Below, one piece after another: positions 19,033 through 29,050 of a stretch of DNA of 53,708 nt. The DNA is from Sphingomonadaceae bacterium (GTDB taxonomy: Bacteria > Pseudomonadota > Alphaproteobacteria > Sphingomonadales > Sphingomonadaceae). Numbering within the stretch: the first letter of the stretch is position 1; each line of letters begins with the position of its first letter. The DNA is taken from NCBI GenBank assembly GCA_025356175.1, contig JANXUP010000178.1, forward strand, positions 1 through 53,708. The letters are read 5' to 3'. Below the pieces are notes generated by a model, which saw nothing but the letters and a program-made list of their open reading frames with translations, had not been told where the DNA came from and made no database searches. The position numbers and the translations under genes were made by a program.

Positions 19033-19684
19033 GGACCTTCCCGAAACGGACGACGGACCCGATCTGACCGAGGCTGCGCGCAAGCTGTTCGCGGGCCGGG
19101 TCGAGTTCCTCAAGAGCGCGCCCTCGCTGCAGTACCTGCCCGAGGCGACTGTGCCCGAGGTGGCGTTTGCCGGACGCTCGAACGTCGGCAAAAGCTCGCT
19201 GCTGAACGCGCTGACCGGGCGCAAATCGATCGCCCGCGCCTCGGTCACCCCCGGCCGGACGCAGGAGCTCAATTTCTTCGAGGTCGGTGATCCGGCCGTG
19301 CTGCGGCTGGTCGATATGCCCGGCTACGGCTTTGCCAAGGCGCCCAAGTCGGTGGTCAAGGAATGGCAGCGGGTGGTGCGCGACTACTTGCGCGGGCGCG
19401 CGGTGCTGAAGCGCACGCTGGTGCTGATCGACGCCCGCCACGGCCCCAAGGACGTCGACCGCGAAATGATGGCGATGCTGGATGAAGCCGCCGTCGGCTA
19501 CCGGCTGGTCCTGACCAAGGCCGACAAGATCAAATCGAGCGAGCTGGCCGCCGCGCTGCTTGCCACCCAGACCGAAGCGCGCAAGCATTCGGCCGCCTTC
19601 CCGGTAATCCACGTGACCTCGGCCGAAAAAGGCATGGGCATTCCCGAGCTCCGCGCCGCGGTACTGGGCGACGCCTCGATCTGA
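19025..19684 (+). CDS. engB: Ribosome biogenesis GTP-binding protein EngB/YihA
   Basis: FAGRSNVGKSSLLNALTGRK, VDMPGYGFAK, LTKADK. Confidence 0.95.
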   Translation: MVEDLPETDDGPDLTEAARKLFAGRVEFLKSAPSLQYLPEATVPEVAFAGRSNVGKSSLLNALTGRKSIARASVTPGRTQELNFFEVGDPAVLRLVDMPGYGFAKAPKSVVKEWQRVVRDYLRGRAVLKRTLVLIDARHGPKDVDREMMAMLDEAAVGYRLVLTKADKIKSSELAAALLATQTEARKHSAAFPVIHVTSAEKGMGIPELRAAVLGDASI

Positions 19685-19703
19685 TTTTCCTGAGGAGTTG
19701 CGC

Positions 19704-20555
19704 GTGACCGACACTGCCAAGCTTGGTTCGTTTACCGTGGGCCGCATGGGCTACGGCGCGATGCAGCTCGCCGGACCGGGCGTATTCGGCCCGCCGCGTG
19801 ATCGCGTTACCGCGCTGGCTGTGCTGCGTGAGGCGGTGGCCAGCGGGGTCAACCACATCGACACCAGCGACTACTATGGCCCTTACGTAGTCAACGAACT
19901 GATCGCCGAGGCGCTGCATCCTTACCCGGACGATCTGGTGCTGGTGACCAAGATCGGCGCGCGGCGCGACGACAAGGGCGGTTGGCACCCCGCATTCGGC
20001 GCCGATGAAATGACCGCCGCGGTGCATGATAACCTGCGCCGGTTGAAGCGCGACACGCTCGACGTGGTCAACCTGCGCATGATGTTCTCGCCCCACGGTC
20101 CGGCCGAAGGCTCGCTTGAGGCGGAGCTGACGACGCTTGCAGAATTGCAACAACAGGGCTTGATCAAGCATCTGGGCATCAGCAACGTCACCTCCGCGCA
20201 GCTCGCGGAGGCACGCTCGATGGCCGAAATCGTCTGTGTCCAGAATGCCTACAACCTGGCGCACCGCAGCGACGATACGCTGATCGACGAGCTGGCAGCA
20301 GCAGGCATCGCCTACGTTCCGTTCTTTCCGCTCGGCGGATTCAACCCACTGCAAAGCGCCGCGCTCGATGGTGTCGCGACTGACCTTGGCGCAACCCCGA
20401 TGCAGGTCGCGCTCGCCTGGTTGCTCCAGCGCGCGCCCAACGTGCTGCTGATCCCCGGCACCTCATCGCTTGCCCACCTGCGCGAAAATCTTGCGGCGGC
20501 GGAGCTGGTGCTGTCCGCCGAGGCGATCGAACGGCTCGATGCCGTCGCCGGGTAG
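19704..20555 (+). CDS. Aldo/keto reductase family oxidoreductase
   Basis: GSFTVGRMGYGAMQL, HIDTSDYYGPY, GISNVTSAQLAEA, LIPGTSSLAHLREN; GTG start. Confidence 0.9.
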   Translation: MTDTAKLGSFTVGRMGYGAMQLAGPGVFGPPRDRVTALAVLREAVASGVNHIDTSDYYGPYVVNELIAEALHPYPDDLVLVTKIGARRDDKGGWHPAFGADEMTAAVHDNLRRLKRDTLDVVNLRMMFSPHGPAEGSLEAELTTLAELQQQGLIKHLGISNVTSAQLAEARSMAEIVCVQNAYNLAHRSDDTLIDELAAAGIAYVPFFPLGGFNPLQSAALDGVATDLGATPMQVALAWLLQRAPNVLLIPGTSSLAHLRENLAAAELVLSAEAIERLDAVAG

Positions 20556-21893
20556 TCAATAGATCAGCGCTGGCAGTTCCGCTCCGCTCAGCCGGACATG
20601 CATGATCGCCGCGAGGGTCGGGGCGATCGAACGCATGTCGATTGGCCCGAGCGAATGGCCCCGGGGAATCTTCGGTCCGATCATCATGAAAGTCGATTGC
20701 ATCGCATCGCTCGCCGGGAAATAGCCGTGCGTGCCCTTGTTGTGCGATGGGGCATCAAGCCCGCCGTCAGCGTCCGCGAAGCCGCCCGCGCTGTAACCGG
20801 GCTGGAAATCGACGAACAAGCTGGCTGCGGAGTTCCCGCGCATCTGGGTGATTTCGGACTTGCCCGCGATTCCTGCAATGCCATTGGCAGGTTCCGCTTT
20901 CAGTTGCCCCAGAACACTGGAAACCCTGATCAACAGCGCCGCGTCATCCGGCCGCGCGAGCACCACTGCGGCACTGCCGCCCGAAGGCCACGGCATTGCC
21001 TCCCAAGCTTTGACCTTGCCCGCAGGATCGAGCGTGATCAGGCCCGCATCGATAAAGGCGCGGAACAAGTTGGTTTCATGTGCAATCGGCGCAAATCCGT
21101 GATCGCTGACCACCACGATTACCGCACCGGGAAATGCCTTGCGTTCGGCAACGATCAACGCGCCGACGATGGCGTCGATCCGTTCGAGCACCGCATGCGC
21201 CGCCGGCGTGCCGGGGCCGTCGGCGTGTTGCTGGTGATCGAGCCCGGTCAAGTAGACGGTGGCGAACCGGGGCTTGTGCCGCGCAATCAGCGCCACCGCG
21301 AAACGGCCGCGATTCTCGTCACCCTCGATGGTTTCATCGATTCCTTGCGCATAGGTCTCGCCGGTCACCGCCTCCAGTTCCGGGATCAGGCCAGGCGTGG
21401 CCAGCGCGGACAGCAACTTGGCATCATCGGCATGGCCGCTGCGCCAGATCTGCGGCAGGTTCCAGGTGATCCCCTTGGCGCCGACACTGACCGGCCAGTG
21501 GACATTGCCCACACTCAGCCCGCCAACCGCTGCCGCCTGCCACAAGGTCGGCACCCGGATATCGCTGGCAAACCAGTACCACCCGCCAAAGTTGACCTGC
21601 ATGGGATCGAAGGTGGTGTTGCTGAACACCCCGTGCCGCGCCGGGCTGGCCCCGGTGATCAGCGTGGTATGGCTGGGATAGGTCACCGTGGGCAGCACCC
21701 CGCGTACGCTGGTGGCATAGCTGCCATCTGACAGAAAGCGGCGCAAGTGGGGCACCTGAAGCCCGCGCTGCGGGGCATCGATCACATCGCTGGGCCGCAG
21801 CCCGTCGATCGAGATCAGCAACACCGGCGCGGCCGCCACTGGCGACGCTAAGGCGAGCAGCGCGCCAAACGCGATCACAATTCGTCGCATCAT
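20556..21893 (-). CDS. Ectonucleotide pyrophosphatase/phosphodiesterase-like alkaline phosphatase superfamily protein
   Basis: Signal peptide, LLISIDGLRPSDV, PTVTYPSHTTLITG, VVSDHGFAP. Confidence 0.88.
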   Translation of the reverse strand: MMRRIVIAFGALLALASPVAAAPVLLISIDGLRPSDVIDAPQRGLQVPHLRRFLSDGSYATSVRGVLPTVTYPSHTTLITGASPARHGVFSNTTFDPMQVNFGGWYWFASDIRVPTLWQAAAVGGLSVGNVHWPVSVGAKGITWNLPQIWRSGHADDAKLLSALATPGLIPELEAVTGETYAQGIDETIEGDENRGRFAVALIARHKPRFATVYLTGLDHQQHADGPGTPAAHAVLERIDAIVGALIVAERKAFPGAVIVVVSDHGFAPIAHETNLFRAFIDAGLITLDPAGKVKAWEAMPWPSGGSAAVVLARPDDAALLIRVSSVLGQLKAEPANGIAGIAGKSEITQMRGNSAASLFVDFQPGYSAGGFADADGGLDAPSHNKGTHGYFPASDAMQSTFMMIGPKIPRGHSLGPIDMRSIAPTLAAIMHVRLSGAELPALIY

Positions 21894-21903
21894 ACCACGT
21901 CCC

Positions 21904-22323
21904 CTATTTCGCAAACAGCTGCCCCAAATCGGCAAAGGCTTTCATCTCGACCGCGTTGCCAGATGGATCGCGGAAGAACATCGTCGCCTGTTCGCCCGGT
22001 TCGCCCTTGAAGCGGATGTAGGGTTCGATTTCGAACCTGGTGCCGGCTGCCTTGAGCCGGTCGGCCAGCGCCTGCCAGTCACTCATTTCGAGCACGATCC
22101 CAAAATGCGGCACCGGCACGCCGTGCCCGTCGACCGGGTTGTTCCCGGCATCGCCCGCCTGCTCGCCCACGCAATGCGTCACGATCTGATGGCCGTAGAA
22201 ATCGAAGTCGATCCAGGTCTCCGAACTTCGCCCTTCGGGGCAGCCCATCGTCCCGCCCCAGAATGCGCGCGCCTCGGCGAGGTCGCGGACCGGGAAAGCG
22301 AGGTGGAAGGGGCGCAGGGTCAT
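21904..22323 (-). CDS. VOC-family (glyoxalase/dioxygenase fold) protein
   Basis: [32 protein letters not shown]. Confidence 0.85.
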   Translation of the reverse strand: MTLRPFHLAFPVRDLAEARAFWGGTMGCPEGRSSETWIDFDFYGHQIVTHCVGEQAGDAGNNPVDGHGVPVPHFGIVLEMSDWQALADRLKAAGTRFEIEPYIRFKGEPGEQATMFFRDPSGNAVEMKAFADLGQLFAK

Positions 22324-22378
22324 CGCGGGTTCCTGTTCAGACTCGACACACTCAAGATGAATGGTTAGCCGCTAGAGC

Positions 22379-23047
22379 ATGAAGCTCATCATCGGCAACA
22401 AGAACTATTCGAGCTGGTCGCTGCGCGGCTGGCTGGCGGCCAAGCAGTCTGGCCTCGCCTTCGAAGAGATCCAGGTCCCGCTCTACGGCGATGACTGGAA
22501 CAACGCCAAGAAGCAGAACGACGACATCGCGCCGTCATCAGGCAAGGTTCCGGTGCTGTGGGATGGCGACGCGGTGGTGTGGGACAGCCTGGCGATCATC
22601 GAATACCTTGCCGACAAGGTCGGGCGTGACCGGTTCTGGCCCAAGGAAGACGACGCCCGCGCCATGGCCCGCTCGATGGTCGCCGAAATGCATTCCTCGT
22701 TCCCGGCGCTGCGCACCCAGTGCCCAATGAACGTGCGCCGCAAGGTCGAAGGGACGCAGATCGACGAGGCCGCCAAGGCCGACGTTGTCCGCATCCTGAC
22801 CTTGTGGGCCGAGGCCCGCGCACGGTTCGGGCGCGGCGGACCGTACCTGTTCGGCACCTTCAGCGCGGCGGATATCTTCTTCGCGCCCGTTGTCAGCCGG
22901 TTTATCTCGTACGGGATCGCGGTCCCGGGATTTGCGCTGGCTTACATGGAAGCGGTGTGGAGCCACGAATGGCTGCAAAGCTGGATCCAGGCCGCCGAGG
23001 CCGAGGACTTGGTGATCGAGCAGTTCGAGACCGCGATCAAGAAGTAG
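22379..23047 (+). CDS. Glutathione S-transferase family protein
   Basis: NKNYSSWSLRGWLAAKQSG, GKVPVLWDGDAVVWDSLAIIEYLAD. Confidence 0.9.
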   Translation: MKLIIGNKNYSSWSLRGWLAAKQSGLAFEEIQVPLYGDDWNNAKKQNDDIAPSSGKVPVLWDGDAVVWDSLAIIEYLADKVGRDRFWPKEDDARAMARSMVAEMHSSFPALRTQCPMNVRRKVEGTQIDEAAKADVVRILTLWAEARARFGRGGPYLFGTFSAADIFFAPVVSRFISYGIAVPGFALAYMEAVWSHEWLQSWIQAAEAEDLVIEQFETAIKK

Positions 23048-23053
23048 GCACGG

Positions 23054-23662
23054 TCACCCGGCGAGGAACCACACTGCCACCCCGACCATGACCATGGCCA
23101 TGATCCGCCGCACCGTGCGGGTCCGGTCGGTATCACTCAGCCAGGCGTGGGCATGCCCGGCTGAAAATACGATCGCCAGGTGAACCGCGGTGGCGATCCC
23201 GACGCTGGTCAGCCCTAGCGCAAAAGCCTGCCTCAGCTGCAGCGTCCCGCCGGTCAGGAACGGTGGCACCACCACCAGGAAAAACACGAAAGCCTTGGGG
23301 TTGATGATGTTGAGCAACAGCCCGGCAGCAAAGCCGTTGCGCCCATCATGCGGCGAGGGCTCGGTCGACTGGTCGACCCACGTCCGCCACGCCAGGATCA
23401 GCATGAGCAAAGCCCCGCCCCAACGCAGCCAGACTTGCATTTCGGGATGGCTCTGCACCAGCTCGGCCAGCCCTGCCCCGGCCAGCATCGCATTGAGCGT
23501 CAGCCCGATCGCGATGCCTGCGGTGGCCGCCAGCCCGGCGCGCCGCCCCTTGGTCAGCGATAGCCCAGCCAGCCACGCCATATTGACCCCCGGGGTCACC
23601 TCCAGAATGGCGACCGCAGCGATAAACCCGAACCAGTCGATGTGGGCGGCGGGCAGGCTCAA
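23054..23662 (-). CDS. LysE-family translocator
   Basis: EVTPGVNMAWLAGLSLTKGRRAGLAATAGIAIG, NIINPKAFVFFLVVVPPFL; probable TTG start overlapping cupin stop. Confidence 0.85.
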   Translation of the reverse strand: MSLPAAHIDWFGFIAAVAILEVTPGVNMAWLAGLSLTKGRRAGLAATAGIAIGLTLNAMLAGAGLAELVQSHPEMQVWLRWGGALLMLILAWRTWVDQSTEPSPHDGRNGFAAGLLLNIINPKAFVFFLVVVPPFLTGGTLQLRQAFALGLTSVGIATAVHLAIVFSAGHAHAWLSDTDRTRTVRRIMAMVMVGVAVWFLAG

Positions 23663-24108
23663 AAGGCGCTGCCGTCCTTGCGCCGCTGTTCGCCCACCGC
23701 ATTCGACAGATGCATGTCGATGTCGGGGTAATGGCAATCGGATGCCGCCGGGCGGCCGATCGCGACATAACAGCACGGCGCGTCGGACCGGTTTTGGAGC
23801 ACGTGCCCATTGCCGTCATTCTTGGCAAAGGCGGCAATATCACCCGGCAGCATCAGCACTTCGCCGCTGTCATCGACCAGCACGGCTTCACCGCTGATCA
23901 TCACCACGAGTTCGTCCTCGCCGACATGCCAGTGACGCTGACTCGACCATGCGCCCGGTTCAAGCACGACATGGCTCGCGCCAAAGTCGGCAATGCCTGT
24001 GGCCGGAGCAAGGCGGCGATACCACCGGTCCTGAATCACATCGGCATAGACCGGCGGATAGCCGGTGGCGTTGGTCTGGGGAATTTTCTCAAGATCGAGT
24101 TTGGGCAT
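23659..24108 (-). CDS. Cupin-domain protein
   Basis: WSSQRHWHVGEDELVVMISGEAVLVDDSGEVLMLPGD. Confidence 0.88.
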   Translation of the reverse strand: MPKLDLEKIPQTNATGYPPVYADVIQDRWYRRLAPATGIADFGASHVVLEPGAWSSQRHWHVGEDELVVMISGEAVLVDDSGEVLMLPGDIAAFAKNDGNGHVLQNRSDAPCCYVAIGRPAASDCHYPDIDMHLSNAVGEQRRKDGSAF

Positions 24109-24163
24109 GACTGGCGCTCCCGCTTGTCACTTGGCCGCCTAGCCCATATGCCAAGGCCACGCC

Positions 24164-25300
24164 ATGACCACTACCATCCCTTCCGTCGTCGAATTGGCCG
24201 AAGCGCTGATTGCCTGCCCCAGCGTCACCCCTGCTGCCGGGCTGGTGTTCGATTGCCTGCAGGGCAAGCTCGAACCATTGGGCTTTGCGGTGCACCGCTT
24301 CCACGCGGGCGAGGCACCCGATGGACCGGTCGAAAACCTGTTCGCCATTCGCATGGGCCCCAAGGGCAGCCGCCACTTCGGCTTTGCCGGGCATGTCGAC
24401 GTGGTCCCGCCGGGCGAAGGCTGGACCAGCGCACCCTTCGCGCCCGAGCGGCGCGGGGGCCTCCTCTACGGGCGCGGCGCGGTCGACATGAAGGGCTCGA
24501 TCGCGGCGATGGTGGCGGCGGCGGCCGAGGTTCCGGCGGATGCGGGAGCGCTGAGCTTCATCATCACCGGCGACGAGGAAGGCCCGGCGACCTTCGGCAC
24601 GCAGGAACTGATCAAGCACATGCGCGCCGTGGACGCGATCCCCGACCTAATCCTGGTGGGCGAGCCGACCAGCGTCAGCCGTCTGGGCGACATGATGAAG
24701 ATCGGGCGGCGCGGATCGACCAACCTGTGGCTGGAAGTCGAGGGCAAGGAAGGCCATGTCGCCTACCCGCACCTCGCTGACAATCCGATCACCAAGCTGG
24801 TGCATCTGCTGGCCGAATTAAAGGCGATGCCGCTCGATGAGGGGACCGATTGGTTCCAGGCCTCCAACCTCGAGATCACCGATCTGACCGTCGGCAATCC
24901 TGCAACCAACGTGATCCCGGCGCGCGCCTCGGCACGGCTGTCGATCCGCTTCAACGACCAGCATAGCGGCACCGAGCTGGGCGATCAGGTCCGCGCCATC
25001 GCGGAAAAATACGGCGGCACGGTGCGGCAGGTGGTTTATGGCGAGGCCTTCCTCACCCCGCCGGGCGCTTTCTCGGACCTGATCGCCGCTGCGGTCGAGG
25101 CCGAAGTGGGCCTGCGCCCCGAAGTCAGCACCACCGGCGGGACCAGCGATGCGCGGTTCCTCAAGGACCTGTGCCCAGTGATCGAATTCGGCCTGTGCAA
25201 CGCGACGATGCACAAGCGCGACGAGGCGGTTGCGGTGGAAGACCTTGAGGCGCTGGTGCGGATCTACACGCGGGTCGCCAAGGCGGCTTTGGCAAGGTAG
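24164..25300 (+). CDS. dapE: Succinyl-diaminopimelate desuccinylase
   Basis: FAGHVDVVPPGEGW, GRGAVDMKGSIAAM, TGDEEGPA, TTGGTSDARF. Confidence 0.95.
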   Translation: MTTTIPSVVELAEALIACPSVTPAAGLVFDCLQGKLEPLGFAVHRFHAGEAPDGPVENLFAIRMGPKGSRHFGFAGHVDVVPPGEGWTSAPFAPERRGGLLYGRGAVDMKGSIAAMVAAAAEVPADAGALSFIITGDEEGPATFGTQELIKHMRAVDAIPDLILVGEPTSVSRLGDMMKIGRRGSTNLWLEVEGKEGHVAYPHLADNPITKLVHLLAELKAMPLDEGTDWFQASNLEITDLTVGNPATNVIPARASARLSIRFNDQHSGTELGDQVRAIAEKYGGTVRQVVYGEAFLTPPGAFSDLIAAAVEAEVGLRPEVSTTGGTSDARFLKDLCPVIEFGLCNATMHKRDEAVAVEDLEALVRIYTRVAKAALAR

Positions 25301-25323
25301 CTGGGCCAATGGCATCGCGGGGC

Positions 25324-25394
25324 CTTCGACAGGCTCAGGCTGAGCGGATGTAGGTATTCAAATCCCAAGACCGCTCAGGCTGAGCTTGTCGAAG
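25324..25394. repeat. REP-like inverted repeat, 24-bp arms
   Basis: cttcgacaggctcaggctgagcgg versus ccgctcaggctgagcttgtcgaag, 22/24 complementary. Confidence 0.85.
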
Positions 25395-25468
25395 CCCACG
25401 CGCCATGATTGCCCCGCATCCCGCCCCCTGTTAGGCTGCCCCGCAACAAAGTTTCGCGGGGGAGCACC

Positions 25469-26815
25469 ATGACTGAGCAGCGTTCGATTTTCAGCAAGGC
25501 CCTCGGCCTGCTCGCCAGCCACCTGACCGCCTGCATCATGGGCGGCATGGTGCTCGGCGTGGCGGCCGGTTACCTCGTCAACCAGGACCTGCTGTCGGGC
25601 GTGATGACCACCGAGCACTGGGCGCGCAGCTTTCAGGTGCTCTCGACCGTGTTCCTCAACCTGATCAAGATGGTCGTTGCGCCGCTAGTGCTGGCGACAA
25701 TCGTTTCGGGGCTGGCGCACATGAATGACAGCGCCGCGGTTGGCCGGATCGGGTTCCGCGCGATCCTGTGGTTCATCGTGGCGAGCTTCATCTCGATCAG
25801 CCTTGGCCTGCTGATGGTCAACCTGTTCCAGCCGGGGGTCGGGGTCGCGCTCACCGCTTCGGCGCAGTCGATTGGCGAGGTCAAGAAGCTCGACATGTTC
25901 GAATTCGTCGAACACGTCTTCCCCAAGAACATCATCCAGGCGATGGCGGACAACAACGTCCTGCAGATCCTGGTGTTTTCGCTGTTCGCCGGGATCGGCA
26001 TCACCGCGATTGGCGAGAAGGGCAAGCCGCTGGTGCGCGGCGCCGAGGCACTGGCCGAACTGATGCTGCAGGTCACCGGCTACGTCATGCGGTTCGCCCC
26101 GTTCGCGGTATTCGGCGCGCTCGCCAATGTCGTGGCGAAGAACGGCCTCGGCATCCTCGGCACTTATGCCAAGCTGCTGGGTGAGTTCTATTTCAGCTTG
26201 CTGCTGCTGTGGTCGCTGCTGATCGCGATCGGCTTTATCTTCCTGCGCGGCCGCGTGTTCACGCTGGTCCGCTATGTTCGCCAGCCGGTGCTGATTGCTT
26301 TCTCCACTGCGAGCAGCGAGGCAGCGATGCCCAAACTGTTCGAACAGCTCGACCGGTTCGGCATTCCGCGCCGCATTTCGGGCCTGATGCTGCCGCTGGG
26401 CTACAGCTTCAACCTTGACGGATCGATGATGTACGCGAGCTTCGCGACGATCTTCATCGCGCAGGCGTACGGCCACGTCTTGCCCATCGGCACCCAGATC
26501 GCGATCCTGCTGACCTTGATGATCAGCTCGAAAGGCATCGCTGCGGTGCCGCGCGCCAGCCTGGTGGTGATCGCCGCGACGCTCGCCATGTTCGACCTGC
26601 CGGTTGAAGGCATCGCGCTGGTCCTCGCCATCGACCAGTTCCTCGACATGGGCCGCACCGCGACCAACGTGCTCGGCAACTCGGTCGCGACCGCGGTCAT
26701 CACCAAATGGGAAGGCATGCTTCAGCCGCCGATGGATTCCGATGCGGAGCTTCACGCGCCGGGCGAGACGGCGGAGCATGGGAAGCACGGGCTGCATCTC
26801 GACAAGTCGCAGTAG
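25469..26815 (+). CDS. Dicarboxylate/amino acid:cation symporter (DAACS/GltP-type)
   Basis: IKMVVAPLVLATIVSGLAHM, STASSEAAMPKLFEQL, NLDGSMMYASFATIFIAQAYG, GRTATNVLGNSVATAVI. Confidence 0.93.
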   Translation: MTEQRSIFSKALGLLASHLTACIMGGMVLGVAAGYLVNQDLLSGVMTTEHWARSFQVLSTVFLNLIKMVVAPLVLATIVSGLAHMNDSAAVGRIGFRAILWFIVASFISISLGLLMVNLFQPGVGVALTASAQSIGEVKKLDMFEFVEHVFPKNIIQAMADNNVLQILVFSLFAGIGITAIGEKGKPLVRGAEALAELMLQVTGYVMRFAPFAVFGALANVVAKNGLGILGTYAKLLGEFYFSLLLLWSLLIAIGFIFLRGRVFTLVRYVRQPVLIAFSTASSEAAMPKLFEQLDRFGIPRRISGLMLPLGYSFNLDGSMMYASFATIFIAQAYGHVLPIGTQIAILLTLMISSKGIAAVPRASLVVIAATLAMFDLPVEGIALVLAIDQFLDMGRTATNVLGNSVATAVITKWEGMLQPPMDSDAELHAPGETAEHGKHGLHLDKSQ

Positions 26816-26817
26816 CT

Positions 26818-26953
26818 GGGTTCGCGCAAAGACCGCAAAGCTCGCTAAGGTGCCGTACTCGCGGCGCAGCCGCTGCTGTTTCATAGGTCGCAGGAGACAA
26901 GCCTGCGGCACCAAGCAAGCTCTTTGCGGCCTTTGCGGTCTTTGCGCGAAACC
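26818..26953. repeat. Inverted-repeat element related to 7417-7580
   Basis: gggttcgcgcaaagaccgcaaag versus ctttgcggtctttgcgcgaaacc. Confidence 0.8.
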
Positions 26954-27591
26954 TACTTCTTCAGACTCTTAGGCTTAAACGCGCACAGGTCGGCCACCAC
27001 ACACCGCCAGCATTCCGGAGTGCGCGCCTTGCAGGTGTAGCGGCCGTGCAGGATCAGCCAGTGATGCGCGCCAAGGCGGAACGGCTGCGGCACCTTCTTT
27101 TCAAGCTGCGCCTCGACCTGTTCGGGGGTCATGCCTTTCGCCAGCCCGGTGCGGTTGCCGACGCGGAAGATATGGGTATCGACCGCGAAGGTTTCCTGCC
27201 CGAACCAGCAATTAAGCACGACGTTGGCGGTCTTGCGCCCGACCCCGGGCAGCCGCACCAGCGCCTCGCGCGTGGCCGGCACTTCGCCGCCAAACTCGTC
27301 GACCAGGAGCTGCGACATGGCGATGACGTTCTTCGCCTTGGAGTTGAACAGTCCGATCGTCTTGATGTGCTCCTTGAGGCCGTCTTCGCCCAGTTCGAGC
27401 ATCTGCTGCGGGGTCTTGACCCTCGCGAACAGCGCCCGCGTCGCCTTGTTCACCCCGACATCGGTTGACTGTGCCGACAGCGCCACGGCAACGACCAGCT
27501 GGAAGGCATTGCCGAACAAAAGCTCAGTCTCGGGCGATGGGTTATCCTCAGCGAGTCGGCGGAAGAATTCGAAGACCTCGGCCTTGGTCAA
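26953..27591 (-). CDS. nth: Endonuclease III
   Basis: LSAQSTDVGVNKATRALF, LPGVGRKTANVVLNCWF, VDTHIFRVGNRTGL, C-terminal FeS Cys cluster; start uncertain. Confidence 0.94.
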   Translation of the reverse strand: MTKAEVFEFFRRLAEDNPSPETELLFGNAFQLVVAVALSAQSTDVGVNKATRALFARVKTPQQMLELGEDGLKEHIKTIGLFNSKAKNVIAMSQLLVDEFGGEVPATREALVRLPGVGRKTANVVLNCWFGQETFAVDTHIFRVGNRTGLAKGMTPEQVEAQLEKKVPQPFRLGAHHWLILHGRYTCKARTPECWRCVVADLCAFKPKSLKK

Positions 27592-28316
27592 AGGCCCAGA
27601 ACCTCGGGCATGGTATAACGGCCCGGCGCCTTGCCCACCAGCCACTGCGCCGCGCGGACCGCCCCCTTGGCGAAGATGGTCCGGTTCTCGGCAAGGTGCG
27701 ACAGGGTCACGCGCTCGCTTTCCCCCAGGAACAGCACCGAATGATCGCCCGCCACGGTGCCGCCGCGCAAGCTGGCAAAGCCGATGTCGCCCGCATGCCG
27801 CGCGCCGGTGATCCCGTCACGGCCGCGGACGCTGTGATCCGCCAGATCGGTCGCGCGCCCCTCCGCTGCTGCTTGTCCCAGCAGAAGCGCGGTGCCCGAT
27901 GGCGCGTCGATCTTCATGCGGTGATGCATCTCCACGATCTCGATATCCCAGTCCTCACCAAGCCGCCCCGCCGCCTCGCGGACCAGGTGAGCGAGCAGCG
28001 TCACGCCCAGCGAGGTGTTGCCGGTCTGCAGCACCGCAATCTTTGCCGCCGCGTGATCGCACAGCCACAGGTGGCGCTCTTCAAGGCCGGTGGTCCCAAC
28101 CAGAATCGGCACGCCTGCTGCCATGGCCGCATCGAGATTAGCCTCAAGCGCGGCCGGCGAGGAGAAATCGACCAGCACGTCGCTGGCGCGAGCCAGTGCG
28201 GCCAAGTCACCGGCCTGGTCGACCCCGCCGGAATGGACCTCGCCCGCCGCGGCAATCGCCGCGACCAGCGCCGCTCCCATGCGCCCTGCGCTGCCGATGA
28301 TGCCGATTCGTGCCAT
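27588..28316 (-). CDS. dapB: 4-hydroxy-tetrahydrodipicolinate reductase
   Basis: IGIIGSAGRMGAALV, VEMHHRMKIDAPSGTAL. Confidence 0.95.
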   Translation of the reverse strand: MARIGIIGSAGRMGAALVAAIAAAGEVHSGGVDQAGDLAALARASDVLVDFSSPAALEANLDAAMAAGVPILVGTTGLEERHLWLCDHAAAKIAVLQTGNTSLGVTLLAHLVREAAGRLGEDWDIEIVEMHHRMKIDAPSGTALLLGQAAAEGRATDLADHSVRGRDGITGARHAGDIGFASLRGGTVAGDHSVLFLGESERVTLSHLAENRTIFAKGAVRAAQWLVGKAPGRYTMPEVLGL

Positions 28317-28348
28317 TGCCGTCCCCATGTGTGGCGTGCTTCATGCGG

Positions 28349-29050
28349 GACATGGGCCAAATCCGCAACATCGTGATCCTGACCGGCGCGGGGATTTCCG
28401 CCGAGAGCGGGATCGATACCTTCCGCAGCGAAGGCGGCTTGTGGGAACAGCACCGGGTTGAGGATGTCGCCACGCCCGAAGGCTTTGCCCGCGATCCCGA
28501 CCTTGTGCTGCGCTTCTACGACATGCGCCGCGCGGCGATTCAGACGAAGCAGCCCAACCCGGCGCATTATGCGCTGGCCCGGCTCGACAACGAGTGGCCC
28601 GGCGAGCTCTTGATCGTCACCCAGAACGTCGATGACCTGCACGAGCGGGCCGGGGCAAAACGCGTGCTGCACATGCACGGGGAGCACCTCACAGCCTGGT
28701 GCCCCAGCTGCGATATTCGCAGTCCGTGGCGCGCGCCGTTGATGGACCGCCCGCCCTGCCCGGTCTGCCAGGCCCGCACGCTGCGGCCCGATGTCGTGTG
28801 GTTCGGCGAGATGCCCTACCGGATGGGCGAAATCTACGCGGCGCTGCGGACCTGCGACCTGTTCGTCTCGATCGGCACCTCGGGCGCGGTCTATCCCGCG
28901 GCAGGTTTTGTCCAGAACGCAGTCGAACTCGGTGCCGAGACGCTTGAGCTCAATCTCGAACGCAGCCAAGGGTCTTCGATGTTTCATGAGACGCGGCTCG
29001 GTCCGGCAAGCGAACTGGTGCCGCAATGGACCCAGGAGATGCTGCGATGA
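28349..29050 (+). CDS. cobB: NAD-dependent protein deacylase (sirtuin)
   Basis: ILTGAGISAESGIDTFR, TQNVDDLHERAG, HMHGE, CxxC Zn pairs. Confidence 0.94.
   Translation, partial: DMGQIRNIVILTGAGISAESGIDTFRSEGGLWEQHRVEDVATPEGFARDPDLVLRFYDMRRAAIQTKQPNPAHYALARLDNEWPGELLIVTQNVDDLHERAGAKRVLHMHGEHLTAWCPSCDIRSPWRAPLMDRPPCPVCQARTLRPDVVWFGEMPYRMGEIYAALRTCDLFVSIGTSGAVYPAAGFVQNAVELGAETLELNLERSQGSSMFHETRLGPASELVPQWTQEMLR

Noticed and set aside
17554-19272. 572-aa minus-strand ORF
   Set aside because: Antisense to yidC and engB, charged low-complexity translation.
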